From Candidatus Omnitrophota bacterium (GTDB lineage Bacteria; Omnitrophota; Koll11; Gygaellales; JAQTUY01), in the NCBI GenBank assembly GCA_028707105.1, contig JAQTUY010000003.1:1-29577 (forward strand): a DNA stretch of 29,577 nt, in the 5' to 3' direction. Positions within the stretch are counted from its first letter, which is position 1, and each line of letters opens with the position of its first letter. Shown one piece after another: positions 15,562 to 24,309 of this stretch. The translations under genes and the position numbers were made by a program. Under the pieces are notes generated by a model. That model searched no databases, had not been told where the DNA came from, and was given only the letters and a program-made list of their open reading frames with translations.

Positions 15562-17859
15562 TTAAGATATTTTTTTAAAATCGGGATGTATCATAACCGC
15601 TGTGGCTATACCAAATACAAACCAGATGTATTTTAAAAACACATAGGGATGTGCATACATCAATATAGCAATTACTAATAGCTGGCAAAAAACAGATAGA
15701 ATAAAAGGAAATTCACTGGAGAAACGAGACACCCATGTAAAGTTAGCAAAAGCGATTAGTAGGGAAAATATGAAAAATAGAAATAGGACGAACGGAATAG
15801 GCCCAACGTAATAAAGCCAATCCAAATATACGTTATGTAAAGATCCCCTATTAGTAAAAGTGCGATCAACGGTAAAAAGTATACGTGGGTCATTGACTGA
15901 AATTGTCGATTTTATGTCACTTTTGTTTTCTGTCTTTATTCGGTATAAATCGCTTCTTGGTATCTTGGATACAACCGTATCTTCTGTCAGGACGGGCTCC
16001 CAAAGACGGCTTATTAGGTTCTGTCCTTTATTTCCGCAGCGTACTTCATGATTGAATAATTTAATTGGGTTAGCTCCGTAAGGCATCTCATTACTTATAC
16101 GAGCTGACCAATAAATAAACTTTGCTTCTTGGTTTTTTAAAGCTATCTCTGTCTGGAATTCTGTCACAGCTACTTCATGTCGGATTAATAGACCGTTTCG
16201 AATGAATTTCCATTTTTTCTTATTCTGATCAACATCCGTATTATCACTCAAACCAGCGTAGAACACCAAAGGTGATTCTTCTAGTGATAAAATTCGGTGG
16301 GACTTTATATTAACAGTATATTCTAAAATTAATGTGTTTTTTTTGTTATAGTTGTTAGCTGTATCGGATATATAACCACGCAATCGCATAGAATCTGCGT
16401 TGATTTTGATGTGGTTATCAGTTAAACTAATAGATGGCTTTGCGGCTCCATTGAATGGTTCTTCAAATAAGTACACCGATTGATGGTTTAAACAATTATT
16501 ATTGATTTCTTTTCCATTGTTTATTGTAAATGCAGATAAATCGGCATTTAGAAAAACAAAGTTTGAGTTAGTATCAGCAATAAAATAATATACATTTGAT
16601 AATTCCCGAGAGGAATTAAGTGTCATCCCTATGCTTCCAATAAGTTGCTTTCGATGAGTATCTTTAAAAATCTCCAGCACTGCAAGATTATTATCATTAG
16701 CCTTTGGTGTCAGTATGAGCCGTACATAGTAGGGGATGCCCATCGTCAAATCAGGAATAGTATTTGAAATAGTCTTACAACCCTCAGTTATGCCGATTAA
16801 GCCTACGGAGAATCTGTGAGTGCTGAATGATGTGTTGTTGTCCTTTTCTCTAGGTTCATTGATTCCATAAGACTTTAGAGCCTTAGACCAAAATTCGTAG
16901 CGAGGAGATCCTCTTTCTCCTCCTGCAACAAGATTAATGTGATTCGTCCATAAATCCTGAAAAATACTCATTGATCTTGCGATTGGAGTCCAGCCTGAGT
17001 TAAAATAAATTAAAGAATATCCGATACACAGGCTTACCAGGAGTATGATTGGGTTGAGAGGCAGATTTTTTGTGATTAAACTAAGAGCGATCCGAAAGTA
17101 ATATATGGTGTATATTACTACATAGGCTAAGATTATAATGGTACATACAAACATGCTTGATCGTGAACCGGTCAAAGCCGCCGCCAATAAAAAAATTGGT
17201 GGACCCATAAGGAGAAGTATTTTTGTGCCTCGTGTTAATGCTATACCAATACAGCCAATGCAACAAAGAGTTAGAAATATTGCTGCATAATTCTGGGATG
17301 GGAAGGGAAAAGAAATAGACGACGGTGTTTTAAAAGGATAATTGAACAAAAAAAACTGAAAAGCTAATAGCGCAAAATAGCATAATACGGTAACTCCTAA
17401 TACTGTAATGCTATAGAAGATCTGCGCCCCTCTGACTATACGGGAAAAGGGTATCTGAATGGCCATCAGCGCAACGCAGACGGCTACAGCAGAGTGAATT
17501 ATAAGACTACGGACATCAATTACATTTACTATAGTTGGTGTCAGGTAGGGTAGCTTCACACGTTGTTGGAAAAAAAGAATTACGGCGAGTATCGCGCAAA
17601 TTCCCCAGCAAAACAGATGCCAATCAAAAAGAAGCTTTTTTTTATATGCTCGCCAAATTAGAGGTACACAAGAAATAGCAAAAAAAACAAATACTATATC
17701 AAATACTGACGCAGACAAGTAACTGTTAAGGTCAATTACAATTGGTCGACCTTTTATGGGTAGGCCAATGAATTTCCATTCAGCAAAAGGAAGCAATGCC
17801 ACCAAAATGCAAAAAAGCAGAATACGAATTTGAAACCAATACTTATTACAACCGCGCAT
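15562..17859 (-). CDS. O-antigen ligase/polymerase-like membrane protein with large inserted soluble domain
   Basis: A 765-residue polytopic protein of the Wzy_C/O-antigen ligase superfamily, acting at the periplasmic face of the inner membrane to polymerise or ligate lipid-linked glycans. Hydrophobic segments fill residues 10-30, 50-70, 82-97, 118-138, 147-173, 190-208, 213-231, 236-262 and 268-287, and again 686-706, 716-736 and 741-758. Family landmarks are TGSRSS (230-235), RYEFW (320-324) and SLHNVYLDWLYYVG (673-686), the last carrying the conserved H-N-x-Y-L motif. Between residues 337 and 665 lies a polar, strand-rich, Asn-rich region with no membrane segment, where most relatives have a much shorter loop. 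It may form one or two beta-sandwich, carbohydrate-binding-like domains. DNA here is clearly AT-richer than its neighbours, which suggests transfer. The ATG has GAGG seven bases upstream. Confidence 0.83.
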   Translation of the reverse strand: MRGCNKYWFQIRILLFCILVALLPFAEWKFIGLPIKGRPIVIDLNSYLSASVFDIVFVFFAISCVPLIWRAYKKKLLFDWHLFCWGICAILAVILFFQQRVKLPYLTPTIVNVIDVRSLIIHSAVAVCVALMAIQIPFSRIVRGAQIFYSITVLGVTVLCYFALLAFQFFLFNYPFKTPSSISFPFPSQNYAAIFLTLCCIGCIGIALTRGTKILLLMGPPIFLLAAALTGSRSSMFVCTIIILAYVVIYTIYYFRIALSLITKNLPLNPIILLVSLCIGYSLIYFNSGWTPIARSMSIFQDLWTNHINLVAGGERGSPRYEFWSKALKSYGINEPREKDNNTSFSTHRFSVGLIGITEGCKTISNTIPDLTMGIPYYVRLILTPKANDNNLAVLEIFKDTHRKQLIGSIGMTLNSSRELSNVYYFIADTNSNFVFLNADLSAFTINNGKEINNNCLNHQSVYLFEEPFNGAAKPSISLTDNHIKINADSMRLRGYISDTANNYNKKNTLILEYTVNIKSHRILSLEESPLVFYAGLSDNTDVDQNKKKWKFIRNGLLIRHEVAVTEFQTEIALKNQEAKFIYWSARISNEMPYGANPIKLFNHEVRCGNKGQNLISRLWEPVLTEDTVVSKIPRSDLYRIKTENKSDIKSTISVNDPRILFTVDRTFTNRGSLHNVYLDWLYYVGPIPFVLFLFFIFSLLIAFANFTWVSRFSSEFPFILSVFCQLLVIAILMYAHPYVFLKYIWFVFGIATAVMIHPDFKKIS

Positions 17860-17872
17860 AATTATACCTCTG

Positions 17873-18628
17873 TCATTTTTTAAGCATGTTATACCAACTG
17901 CTTCCTACCCATTCTTGCAGGAAAATAGCGCTTGTTTGCAGGGAACCCGAATTAGGAATAATATCCAGCCAGTTCGTTGAATAGGCGCCTGCCGCCACAG
18001 GATTGATCCGCACGGAGGAAAAATAACGACGGAATTCCCGCTGCGCCCTGCGCATATGCCAGTTGGATGTTACCACGCCGATCGGGGTCTCAGGCGTGAT
18101 CCCGGGTATCTCCAGGGCCCTGGCCGGGTGTTCCTGTGTATTTCTTGAATTGCTCTCCAGAAGTAGATGTGATTTAGGGGCGCCATGGCATATGGCGGTT
18201 TCAGACATCAATTGAGCCATGCGCTCGTTTGATCGGTTCTTGATCTTTCCGGAGGTCCCGGCAAAAACCAATTTAGCTTGGGGATACCCGCTGCGCCAGC
18301 TTACAGCGGTTAGAACGCGGCGGGCGCTCTCTACCGTCAATACATCCTGGTCTAAAGATGCGCCGGGTATATAGCCGCCCCCTAAAACGAATATGTAGGT
18401 TGGCGCGCTTGTCCCCTGGTCGTTTACCGCGACCGAGAGGGAACGCTCCAGGCTATGGCAGGCCAACGGGGTCGATAACGCGGCCAAGCCAAGCAGGGAT
18501 AAGAATAGCAGCGTCCAGGCAGACTTCCAGGCGCCGGATATCTTCATCCAGCAGCGGGCGCGTAAAACTGCCAGGCATGCCAGCTGAAGTAAAATAAACC
18601 AAAGCAAGGGATCCACAAATTGTTTCAA
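17873..18628 (-). CDS. YdcF/ElyC-like DUF218 membrane-anchored protein
   Basis: A 251-residue DUF218 (YdcF/SanA/ElyC family) protein. Two hydrophobic segments (about residues 7-25 and 37-56) anchor it in the membrane. The conserved domain follows: YIFVLGGGYIP near 78-88, KLVFAGTSGKIKNRSNER, LLLESNSRNTQEHP and GVVTSNWHMRRAQREF. The glycine-rich start, the S-x-NT element and the VTS-xxHMRRA element are the family signature. Members affect cell-envelope or lipid-carrier steps in E. coli, but their reaction is not settled. The start is taken as TTG at 18628 because GGAAGG lies eight bases upstream and the first helix begins there; a GTG four codons in is the alternative. It is 13 bases from the ligase-like gene, which suggests a linked role in glycan polymerisation or carrier handling. 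Confidence 0.82.
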   Translation of the reverse strand: MKQFVDPLLWFILLQLACLAVLRARCWMKISGAWKSAWTLLFLSLLGLAALSTPLACHSLERSLSVAVNDQGTSAPTYIFVLGGGYIPGASLDQDVLTVESARRVLTAVSWRSGYPQAKLVFAGTSGKIKNRSNERMAQLMSETAICHGAPKSHLLLESNSRNTQEHPARALEIPGITPETPIGVVTSNWHMRRAQREFRRYFSSVRINPVAAGAYSTNWLDIIPNSGSLQTSAIFLQEWVGSSWYNMLKK

Positions 18629-18643
18629 TTAAACCGCCTTCCG

Positions 18644-19792
18644 TTAATTCGATCGCGCGGCAAGGACCTTACTTTTGAACTTCTCCAGCGCCGCGCCGGA
18701 TCGAGCGTTTGTTATAAAGCTTAACGTCCTATAGTATATCGACTCTATATTCCCGGTAAAGACCGGGAAAAAGCTTAGGAAATATACAAGCCCGAAAAAA
18801 TTAGACCAGCCTTTTGCCTGGATATGTCTTTTTAAAACATCCCGCGCATGATCATGCTTGCCGTCGCGCAGCAATACGAATACCCGTTTCTTGAGGATCT
18901 GTGTTTTCTTGTTTTCTTTTATTTTCTGAATCAGGCTGTCCGGCAAGCCTAGTTCAGGCTTAAGAGAGCCATAAATACTATTGATCAGTTTTTCCGCCGC
19001 GCCGGATTCACCAACACAGTCCTTTATATTATGCAGTATCTTCCATAAGGTTCCCAGCTCTTCTTTAGTCAGCGCGCTGTTAGTAAAATTCGTCAGGTTC
19101 TTTTGCATTACATCGACTATTTCCAGGTCGCGGGTATTTTTCCCGCGGGATGTCGCTGAAACATTATGGATCCTGGTAGCGGTCAATATTTCATTGATAT
19201 TGACCAGTTTATATTTTTTTATAAGTAGCCTTGTCCACAGGTCGTAATCCGCCACGATCTTGTAATTATCGTCGTAGCCGCCTTCTTTGATAATATGTTC
19301 CTTGAGCATCAGGGAGCCCACATGGTTTATCGAGGACTCCAGTATATTCTTTAAAATAACTTCCTGGTATGAATCCGGCGCCCCTGTCACGAACTTGATC
19401 CTGTCATTCTCATCGATTATGATGGACTGGCAGCTGACAACGGAATAATCTTTATTTTTCCTGGCGAAGCCGTATACTTTTGCAAGCCAATCCGGGAATG
19501 CCATGTCATCCGCGTCCATCCTGGCGATATACTTCCCCCTGGCTTCTCTTAAGCCGATGTTAAGCGATCTTGTCTGGCCCTGGTTTACCGCATTTTTGCG
19601 TAAGACTACCCTGCTGTCATTATATGACTGTATTACAGAGGCGCTATCATCGGTGCTGCAATCATCTATTATAAGGAATTCGAAATTATCAAAGGTCTGG
19701 GCAAGCACGCTTTTAACGGATCTTTTTAAAAAGTCTCCGCCGTTATAGACGGTCATAAGAACTGTAATATCGATCGCGCCGGTTTTGTCCAT
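18644..19792 (-). CDS. GT2 glycosyltransferase
   Basis: A 382-residue GT-A inverting glycosyltransferase. The catalytic domain occupies roughly residues 8-225: ITVLMTVYNGGDFLKRSVKSV (9-29), FLIIDDCSTDDS (39-50), a QGQTRSLNIGL element and the metal-binding ARMDADDMAFPDWL with the DxD aspartates at 93 and 95. An ADYDLWTRLLIKKY segment follows, matching the acceptor-site region of GT2 enzymes. The C-terminal 150 residues are helical with no clear membrane span, unlike processive synthases, so it probably adds a single residue. It starts two bases after the upstream gene, with GAGGT before the ATG. Donor sugar unknown. Confidence 0.9.
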   Translation of the reverse strand: MDKTGAIDITVLMTVYNGGDFLKRSVKSVLAQTFDNFEFLIIDDCSTDDSASVIQSYNDSRVVLRKNAVNQGQTRSLNIGLREARGKYIARMDADDMAFPDWLAKVYGFARKNKDYSVVSCQSIIIDENDRIKFVTGAPDSYQEVILKNILESSINHVGSLMLKEHIIKEGGYDDNYKIVADYDLWTRLLIKKYKLVNINEILTATRIHNVSATSRGKNTRDLEIVDVMQKNLTNFTNSALTKEELGTLWKILHNIKDCVGESGAAEKLINSIYGSLKPELGLPDSLIQKIKENKKTQILKKRVFVLLRDGKHDHARDVLKRHIQAKGWSNFFGLVYFLSFFPVFTGNIESIYYRTLSFITNARSGAALEKFKSKVLAARSN

Positions 19793-19794
19793 AG

Positions 19795-21573
19795 TTACCT
19801 CATAAAATCTTCAGAAGGATCCTCTGGCGGTATTTTGAAATAGTTATCCAGGAAATCGCGCGCGTTTTCGTATTCATTTTCTGTCCTGCTTTCGCTTTCC
19901 TTTGTTATTTTATCCAGGACTCGCGGGAGCTCATCAGCGCTTGATACCGAGTATTTCCATCTATCCAGGCCCTGAAGCGGATCTCCTAAAAGAGGCGAAT
20001 TGATATTCATATAGACCACGGGCACGCGGTTTAGAAGCGCCTCAATACCCAGCTGCGAATGCCTGTAAAGGACGCATTTGCAGGATGAGAGGTCGCGCTC
20101 AAGGCTGTTATTTGATATAGCTACATTACCGGGCCCGGTGTTTACGCATTGTTTTAAGGCCCGGTCTTTAGAAATATTAGGATGGAATCTGACTATGAAC
20201 GATTCATCGCCGGCGTTTTGCGCGGCGGTAAATATCCAATCAAGGACAGCTGCCGTATTGGCGATGCTGATCCCGTCAAGCACGACAAGCACATTTTTTT
20301 CCTTACGATCATTTTTACCGATAGCGCGCGGGATCCTTTTGATCATATAACCGCTTTTCACGGAGGCTTCTTTATATTCCCGTCCTATTCTCAGAAAAAG
20401 TTCTTTTGAATACGGCCCTACGCATATATATTCATCCGGGCCGGGTTTAAGCAGGCTTTCTTTGCGGGTCAGTCTTATTTTAAGGTGATATTCATACATC
20501 ACAGTGTGGACATAGCCGATAATACGCGCCACGCCCGCCTCGCGGGCGGCCTGGATGCAGGCTCTCTCGTTTACATTGCCTTCAAATTTGGTAATAACCT
20601 TATCGTATTTTTTGTCCTTTAATATTTTTTTCACGCCGGTGTAGAAAAGTTCGGCGGTCATATTAAATGAGTTAAAAGAACCGGACTCCCATAAAAGCAG
20701 GCCGGAAAGGTCGCAACTTCCGAAAAAACACCCTGAAAATCCTATTTTTCTGGAGCACATCCTCCAGAAGGCCTTCATGATACCGGTATACCCCAGGAGT
20801 AAAAATAAGGGCAGCACTTGCGCGTCCCTGCATAAAGACGCTCTTTTGACGGCTTCCCTGCCGTAGTTATCGAGCATATCGCAAAGATAAGTCACTTCGT
20901 AGCCTTTTCGCCCGATATGCAGGTGCAGGTCGTTGAAAAAGGGGTCCCTGTATCCGTCTTTCCCGATCGATGAGAAGTACATCATTGATGTTATAAGGAC
21001 TTTCGGCCGGCCCCCGGGCGTAACCGTCTTTGGCAGGGATATCCCCAGAGTCGATGTTTTCTTCCACAGGCAATACGCCAGCATGCGCAGTAAGCATATG
21101 ATCCTGCCTGCTCTGTCCTTTAGCTTAAGTAAAAGCCCATTTTCAAAATAAGAAGCCGGATCTACCTTCCATTTATTTGTATTAGCCCAGGCCAGGACCG
21201 CCTTTTTCATTTCCAGGCTGTTTACCAGTATTATGACTTTGTCCCGGATATTCATCCGCGCGAGCGTAAAAAGGACCAGGCATAGGTATCCCACGGAATT
21301 ATCTAATGGCTGCATTTTTGAAGAGAGCGCGGTCCGCCAGAAAACATGCTCCGTGTTTTTTCCGCGCGTGACTTCATCCCAAAAAATATCGAAATCCCTG
21401 AAGAAATCTTCCGACTGTTGTTGAAGAAGAAGAGGCAGTGTTATTTTTTTGATATTGCCCCTTCTTATTCCGGATATATCCCTATGGGTAAGGTCCCGGA
21501 AGGCGAAAAAACAGCCGTTTTCAGCCCTTTTTGCCAAACCATCAGAAAAACTTTGACTTACGATTATTTCCAT
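19795..21573 (-). CDS. Putative surface-carbohydrate glycosyltransferase (GT-B-like, large)
   Basis: A 592-residue protein without membrane spans or a signal peptide. The C-terminal half looks GT-B-like: KVLITSMMYF opens a Rossmann-type region at 191, VITKFEGNVNERACIQAAREAG lies at 326-347 and IIGYVHTVMYEYH at 351-363. FIVRFHPN (459-466) is followed by YRHSQLGIEALLNRVPVVYMN at 503-523. The HPN element and the S-QLG-EAL-RVPV element resemble the nucleotide-binding halves of capsule/Kdo-type transferases, and the layout recalls the surface carbohydrate biosynthesis family described from Leptospira O-antigen loci (TIGR04326), an assignment from memory. Residues 1-185 have no match I recognise. 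Lying at the end of the unusual-sugar cluster (18 bases after the cyclase gene), it may transfer that sugar. The ATG lacks a clear ribosome binding site. Confidence 0.6.
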   Translation of the reverse strand: MEIIVSQSFSDGLAKRAENGCFFAFRDLTHRDISGIRRGNIKKITLPLLLQQQSEDFFRDFDIFWDEVTRGKNTEHVFWRTALSSKMQPLDNSVGYLCLVLFTLARMNIRDKVIILVNSLEMKKAVLAWANTNKWKVDPASYFENGLLLKLKDRAGRIICLLRMLAYCLWKKTSTLGISLPKTVTPGGRPKVLITSMMYFSSIGKDGYRDPFFNDLHLHIGRKGYEVTYLCDMLDNYGREAVKRASLCRDAQVLPLFLLLGYTGIMKAFWRMCSRKIGFSGCFFGSCDLSGLLLWESGSFNSFNMTAELFYTGVKKILKDKKYDKVITKFEGNVNERACIQAAREAGVARIIGYVHTVMYEYHLKIRLTRKESLLKPGPDEYICVGPYSKELFLRIGREYKEASVKSGYMIKRIPRAIGKNDRKEKNVLVVLDGISIANTAAVLDWIFTAAQNAGDESFIVRFHPNISKDRALKQCVNTGPGNVAISNNSLERDLSSCKCVLYRHSQLGIEALLNRVPVVYMNINSPLLGDPLQGLDRWKYSVSSADELPRVLDKITKESESRTENEYENARDFLDNYFKIPPEDPSEDFMR

Positions 21574-21591
21574 TTGATATTTTTAAGCGTT

Positions 21592-22647
21592 TTATTTAAG
21601 ACGGTTAAAATACTCATTTATGGCGGACCGCAGCCGGCTATCCATGGGTACCTGTCTTTTTTCCATTCTTCCCGGCCCGCGCGTCAGGATGCAGGTCAGG
21701 TTCGCGTTCACATTTTTTTTATCTTTTGATAACGCTTTAATATACTCTGCCATGGAGAAGGGTTTCCATGTTTTAGAGGGTAAATTTTTAGATAGGGCCT
21801 GGTGCATATCCTTGAATTGTTTCGGGGATATCAGCTTCATTTTAAAGGAAAGATAATTTGCCATATCCATGCCTGCCGTGATCGCCTGGCCATGGGAAAC
21901 TTGATATCCGGTTACGCTTTCAAGCGCGTGGCCGAAAGTATGTCCGTAGTTAAAAAGATTGCGTTTTCCCTGGTCAAATTCATCCTTCTCAATGACCCCC
22001 TTCTTGATCCTCAGGCTTTCATGTATATGAGGGATCAATTTCTTCCGGTCGGAGAAAAAATCGCAATATTCTTGATTAAGCCGGTCAATATACGGGCTGC
22101 CGGCAATGAGATAATAATGAAGGATCTCCCCTATCCCGGATTTAATGTCTTTTTCGGAAAGCGTTTTTAGAAAGTTAACATCAATGAAGATGCGGGATGG
22201 CGGGTAAAAATTGCCGATAAGGTTCTTGAAGTTCCTGAAATTAATGGATGTCTTGCTGCCGATACAACTGTCGGCTTGAGCCAGCAGGGTAGTCGGGAAG
22301 AAAAACCACCTGATCCCCCTGAACAGTATCGAAGATACAAAAGCGCCTACATCCTGCAGTATGCCGCCTCCAAGGATGACCAGGATAGACCGTTTATTCG
22401 CTTTATTGGCGAGCAGCTTGTCAATTACCTTTTCGCAAGATGCTATTGTTTTGTTGGGTTCAACCGCCTCAAGAAGGATCAAGCGTTTTTCAAAGGGAAG
22501 CTTTTTTAAAAAGCCGCTATAAAGCCGGTAGATACTTTGGTCGACCAGGAAATACGCGTTGGGGTTGGAAAGAAGCTCCTGAAGCGGCGCGGAATAGTCG
22601 TTTACGAATTCCGCGGTATAAGCCCTTGACCTGGATTGGATATTCAT
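21592..22647 (-). CDS. 3-dehydroquinate-synthase-like sugar phosphate cyclase
   Basis: A 351-residue member of the AroB superfamily, whose enzymes cyclise C7 (or C6) sugar phosphates using NAD and a metal ion. Visible: LGGGILQDVGAFVSSILFRG (92-111), FFPTTLLAQADSCIGSKTSIN (116-136) and FKNLIGNFYPP (140-150). SGIGEILHYY (170-179) holds metal-ligand Glu174, and GKRNLFNYGHTFGHALE (227-243) with VSHGQAITAGM (250-260) holds His236 and His252. The residue three after the ligand glutamate, lysine in AroB (GxAEVIK), is His177 here. A housekeeping shikimate role is unlikely: the gene sits among sugar enzymes and is flanked by an SDR and a putative glycosyltransferase. I choose the ATG at 22647, four bases after the SDR stop, because family members begin near NIQSR; GTG or TTG codons upstream are possible. 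Product unknown. Confidence 0.8.
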   Translation of the reverse strand: MNIQSRSRAYTAEFVNDYSAPLQELLSNPNAYFLVDQSIYRLYSGFLKKLPFEKRLILLEAVEPNKTIASCEKVIDKLLANKANKRSILVILGGGILQDVGAFVSSILFRGIRWFFFPTTLLAQADSCIGSKTSINFRNFKNLIGNFYPPSRIFIDVNFLKTLSEKDIKSGIGEILHYYLIAGSPYIDRLNQEYCDFFSDRKKLIPHIHESLRIKKGVIEKDEFDQGKRNLFNYGHTFGHALESVTGYQVSHGQAITAGMDMANYLSFKMKLISPKQFKDMHQALSKNLPSKTWKPFSMAEYIKALSKDKKNVNANLTCILTRGPGRMEKRQVPMDSRLRSAINEYFNRLK

Positions 22648-22651
22648 TGAT

Positions 22652-23398
22652 TTACGCACAGGTATATCCGCCGTCAACTACGATATTTTGGCCGGTTAAA
22701 TAAGTATTTTGATCGCTGGCCAGAAAAAGGACTATCTTGGAGATCTCCCCGGGGCTGCCGAAGCGCCGCAAAGGGACCTGTTTTACCAGGTTTTCCCGTT
22801 CTTTTTTCCCCAGGATCTTTTCCGTAAGATCGGTTATTATGAATCCGGGAGATACCGCGTTTACCAGGATGCCGTACGGAGCAAGCTCGATCGCCGCGGT
22901 CCGGGTCACCGCTGTCAGGGCGCTTTTTGTCATTGAATATACCGAACGTTTTTCCCGGGTAACAACGCTGAATATCGAAGAGATATTAATGATCCGTCCA
23001 TAGCCGCGTTTCTTCATCCCCGGAATGACCGTCTGCAGGATGCGGTATGGGGCGCCTAAATTAACATCTACGATCTCCCGCCAGTCCCCTTCTTTAACGT
23101 CCTCTAAAAGATCGATACGGTTAATGCCGGCGTTATTGACGCAAATATCGATAGACAGCGGCCGGATCATGCCTAAAAATCGTTTCAGGGATCCCTTATT
23201 TGAGAAATCCGCGAGCAGGTATCTTATCGCGCGCTTCTCTCTGGCTGCCTGAGAGTTCAGTTTTTTGATCTCAGACGGCGAGGTCCCGGTCAAAAATAAA
23301 TTTGCCCCTTCCGCTTCAAGATCCATGGCGATCTGCCGGCCGATGCCGCGGGTCGCTCCCGTAATAAGGACGGTCTTATTTTTAAATCCGATCTCCAT
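22652..23398 (-). CDS. Classical SDR oxidoreductase (FabG-like)
   Basis: A 248-residue classical short-chain dehydrogenase. It has TVLITGATRGIGRQIA (9-24) for NAD(P) binding, ICVNNAGINR (85-94), GRIINISSI (134-142) with the catalytic serine, and the YxxxK pair Tyr154/Lys158 in SVYSMTKSALTAVTR. GILVNAVSPGFIITDLTEK follows, and it ends with the usual YLTGQNIVVDGGY. The start is the ATG at 23398, two bases after the dehydrogenase stop and with AGGGG five bases upstream; in-frame codons further upstream extend into the neighbouring gene. It is FabG-like in sequence, but no acyl carrier protein or other fatty acid gene is nearby. Next to a sugar phosphate cyclase it more probably oxidises or reduces a hydroxyl of the cyclic or sugar intermediate. 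Substrate unknown. Confidence 0.87.
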   Translation of the reverse strand: MEIGFKNKTVLITGATRGIGRQIAMDLEAEGANLFLTGTSPSEIKKLNSQAAREKRAIRYLLADFSNKGSLKRFLGMIRPLSIDICVNNAGINRIDLLEDVKEGDWREIVDVNLGAPYRILQTVIPGMKKRGYGRIINISSIFSVVTREKRSVYSMTKSALTAVTRTAAIELAPYGILVNAVSPGFIITDLTEKILGKKERENLVKQVPLRRFGSPGEISKIVLFLASDQNTYLTGQNIVVDGGYTCA

Positions 23399-23400
23399 TT

Positions 23401-24309
23401 TTACCCCTTTTTTAATGCTGCTAGCAAGTTCTTTGCGGCCTGCATCTCCATCTGGCTCCGGCATTCACCGGTATATGAGCCGATATGCGGCGTCAGTAAA
23501 ACCAGGTCATTTTTTAATAATGAGCCTGTATAAGGTTCTGTTTCAAAAGTATCCAGCCACGCGCCGGAAACCTGGCCCCGTTCCAGGGCTCCTTGCAGCG
23601 CCGGTTCGTCTATCAATCCTCCTCTTGCCGCGTTAAGGATCAAGGTGCCTTTTTTTATCAAAGATAATTCTTCCCGGCCAAGGACGCATTTATCTCCGCT
23701 GCAATGAAGGCTTACGATATCCGCTAAGGGGAGCGCGTCCTTTAAAGCCATTCGCGTGATTCCAGCAGGTATATCGTCGACCAATGGGTCGACGATTATT
23801 TGTTTGACCGCAAAGGGCGACAATAAGGCGGATAACCGGCGCCCGATCCTGCCAAAACCGATGATTACGATGGTTTTCCCGGTTAATTCCCTGCCTGTAT
23901 GTTTCTTCCAGGTACCCTGGTGCATCAGCTGGTCAAGCTGGCTTATCCGGCGCAACAGGCTGAGCAAACAGCCTAAGGTCAATTCAGCGACCGCGTTCAC
24001 CGGCGCCTCGGGGGTCGAGCAGACCTTGATTTTACGTCTCTTCGCGGCCTCCAGGTCCACATTTGACATCCCGGATCCGCAGCGGGAGATGACCTTCAGG
24101 TCACAAACAGATAAAACTTCATCATCCAGTGTTTCTAAGCCCGCGATCAGCCCGGTATATCCCGGTAAAAGTTTTTTCGACTCTTCTTTGGTTAACTTAC
24201 GTTTGTAGGGGTTTAAAATAACTTTATACCCGGCTTGTTCAAGCAGGCGGACCGGCGAGGGATCGGATTCGGCAAAAGTAGATGTAGTAACAAGGATCTT
24301 ATCGCTCAT
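23401..24309 (-). CDS. D-isomer-specific 2-hydroxyacid dehydrogenase (phosphoglycerate dehydrogenase-like)
   Basis: A 302-residue dehydrogenase that interconverts 2-hydroxy and 2-keto acids. The NAD-binding motif IVIIGFGRIGRRL (147-159) sits between two halves of the substrate domain. The catalytic set is present: Arg229 in NAARGG, Glu256 in TFETEP and His275 in TPHIGS. SRCGSGMSNVDLEAA (75-89) resembles the serA-type phosphoglycerate dehydrogenase loop, but the C-terminal ACT regulatory domain is missing, so serine biosynthesis is less likely. I take the ATG at 24309 with AAGGTG six bases upstream; an in-frame GTG three codons earlier is weaker. The start overlaps the SIS gene by 11 bases. 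In this cluster it may act on a sugar acid or the keto acid that the aminotransferase uses. Confidence 0.85.
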   Translation of the reverse strand: MSDKILVTTSTFAESDPSPVRLLEQAGYKVILNPYKRKLTKEESKKLLPGYTGLIAGLETLDDEVLSVCDLKVISRCGSGMSNVDLEAAKRRKIKVCSTPEAPVNAVAELTLGCLLSLLRRISQLDQLMHQGTWKKHTGRELTGKTIVIIGFGRIGRRLSALLSPFAVKQIIVDPLVDDIPAGITRMALKDALPLADIVSLHCSGDKCVLGREELSLIKKGTLILNAARGGLIDEPALQGALERGQVSGAWLDTFETEPYTGSLLKNDLVLLTPHIGSYTGECRSQMEMQAAKNLLAALKKG

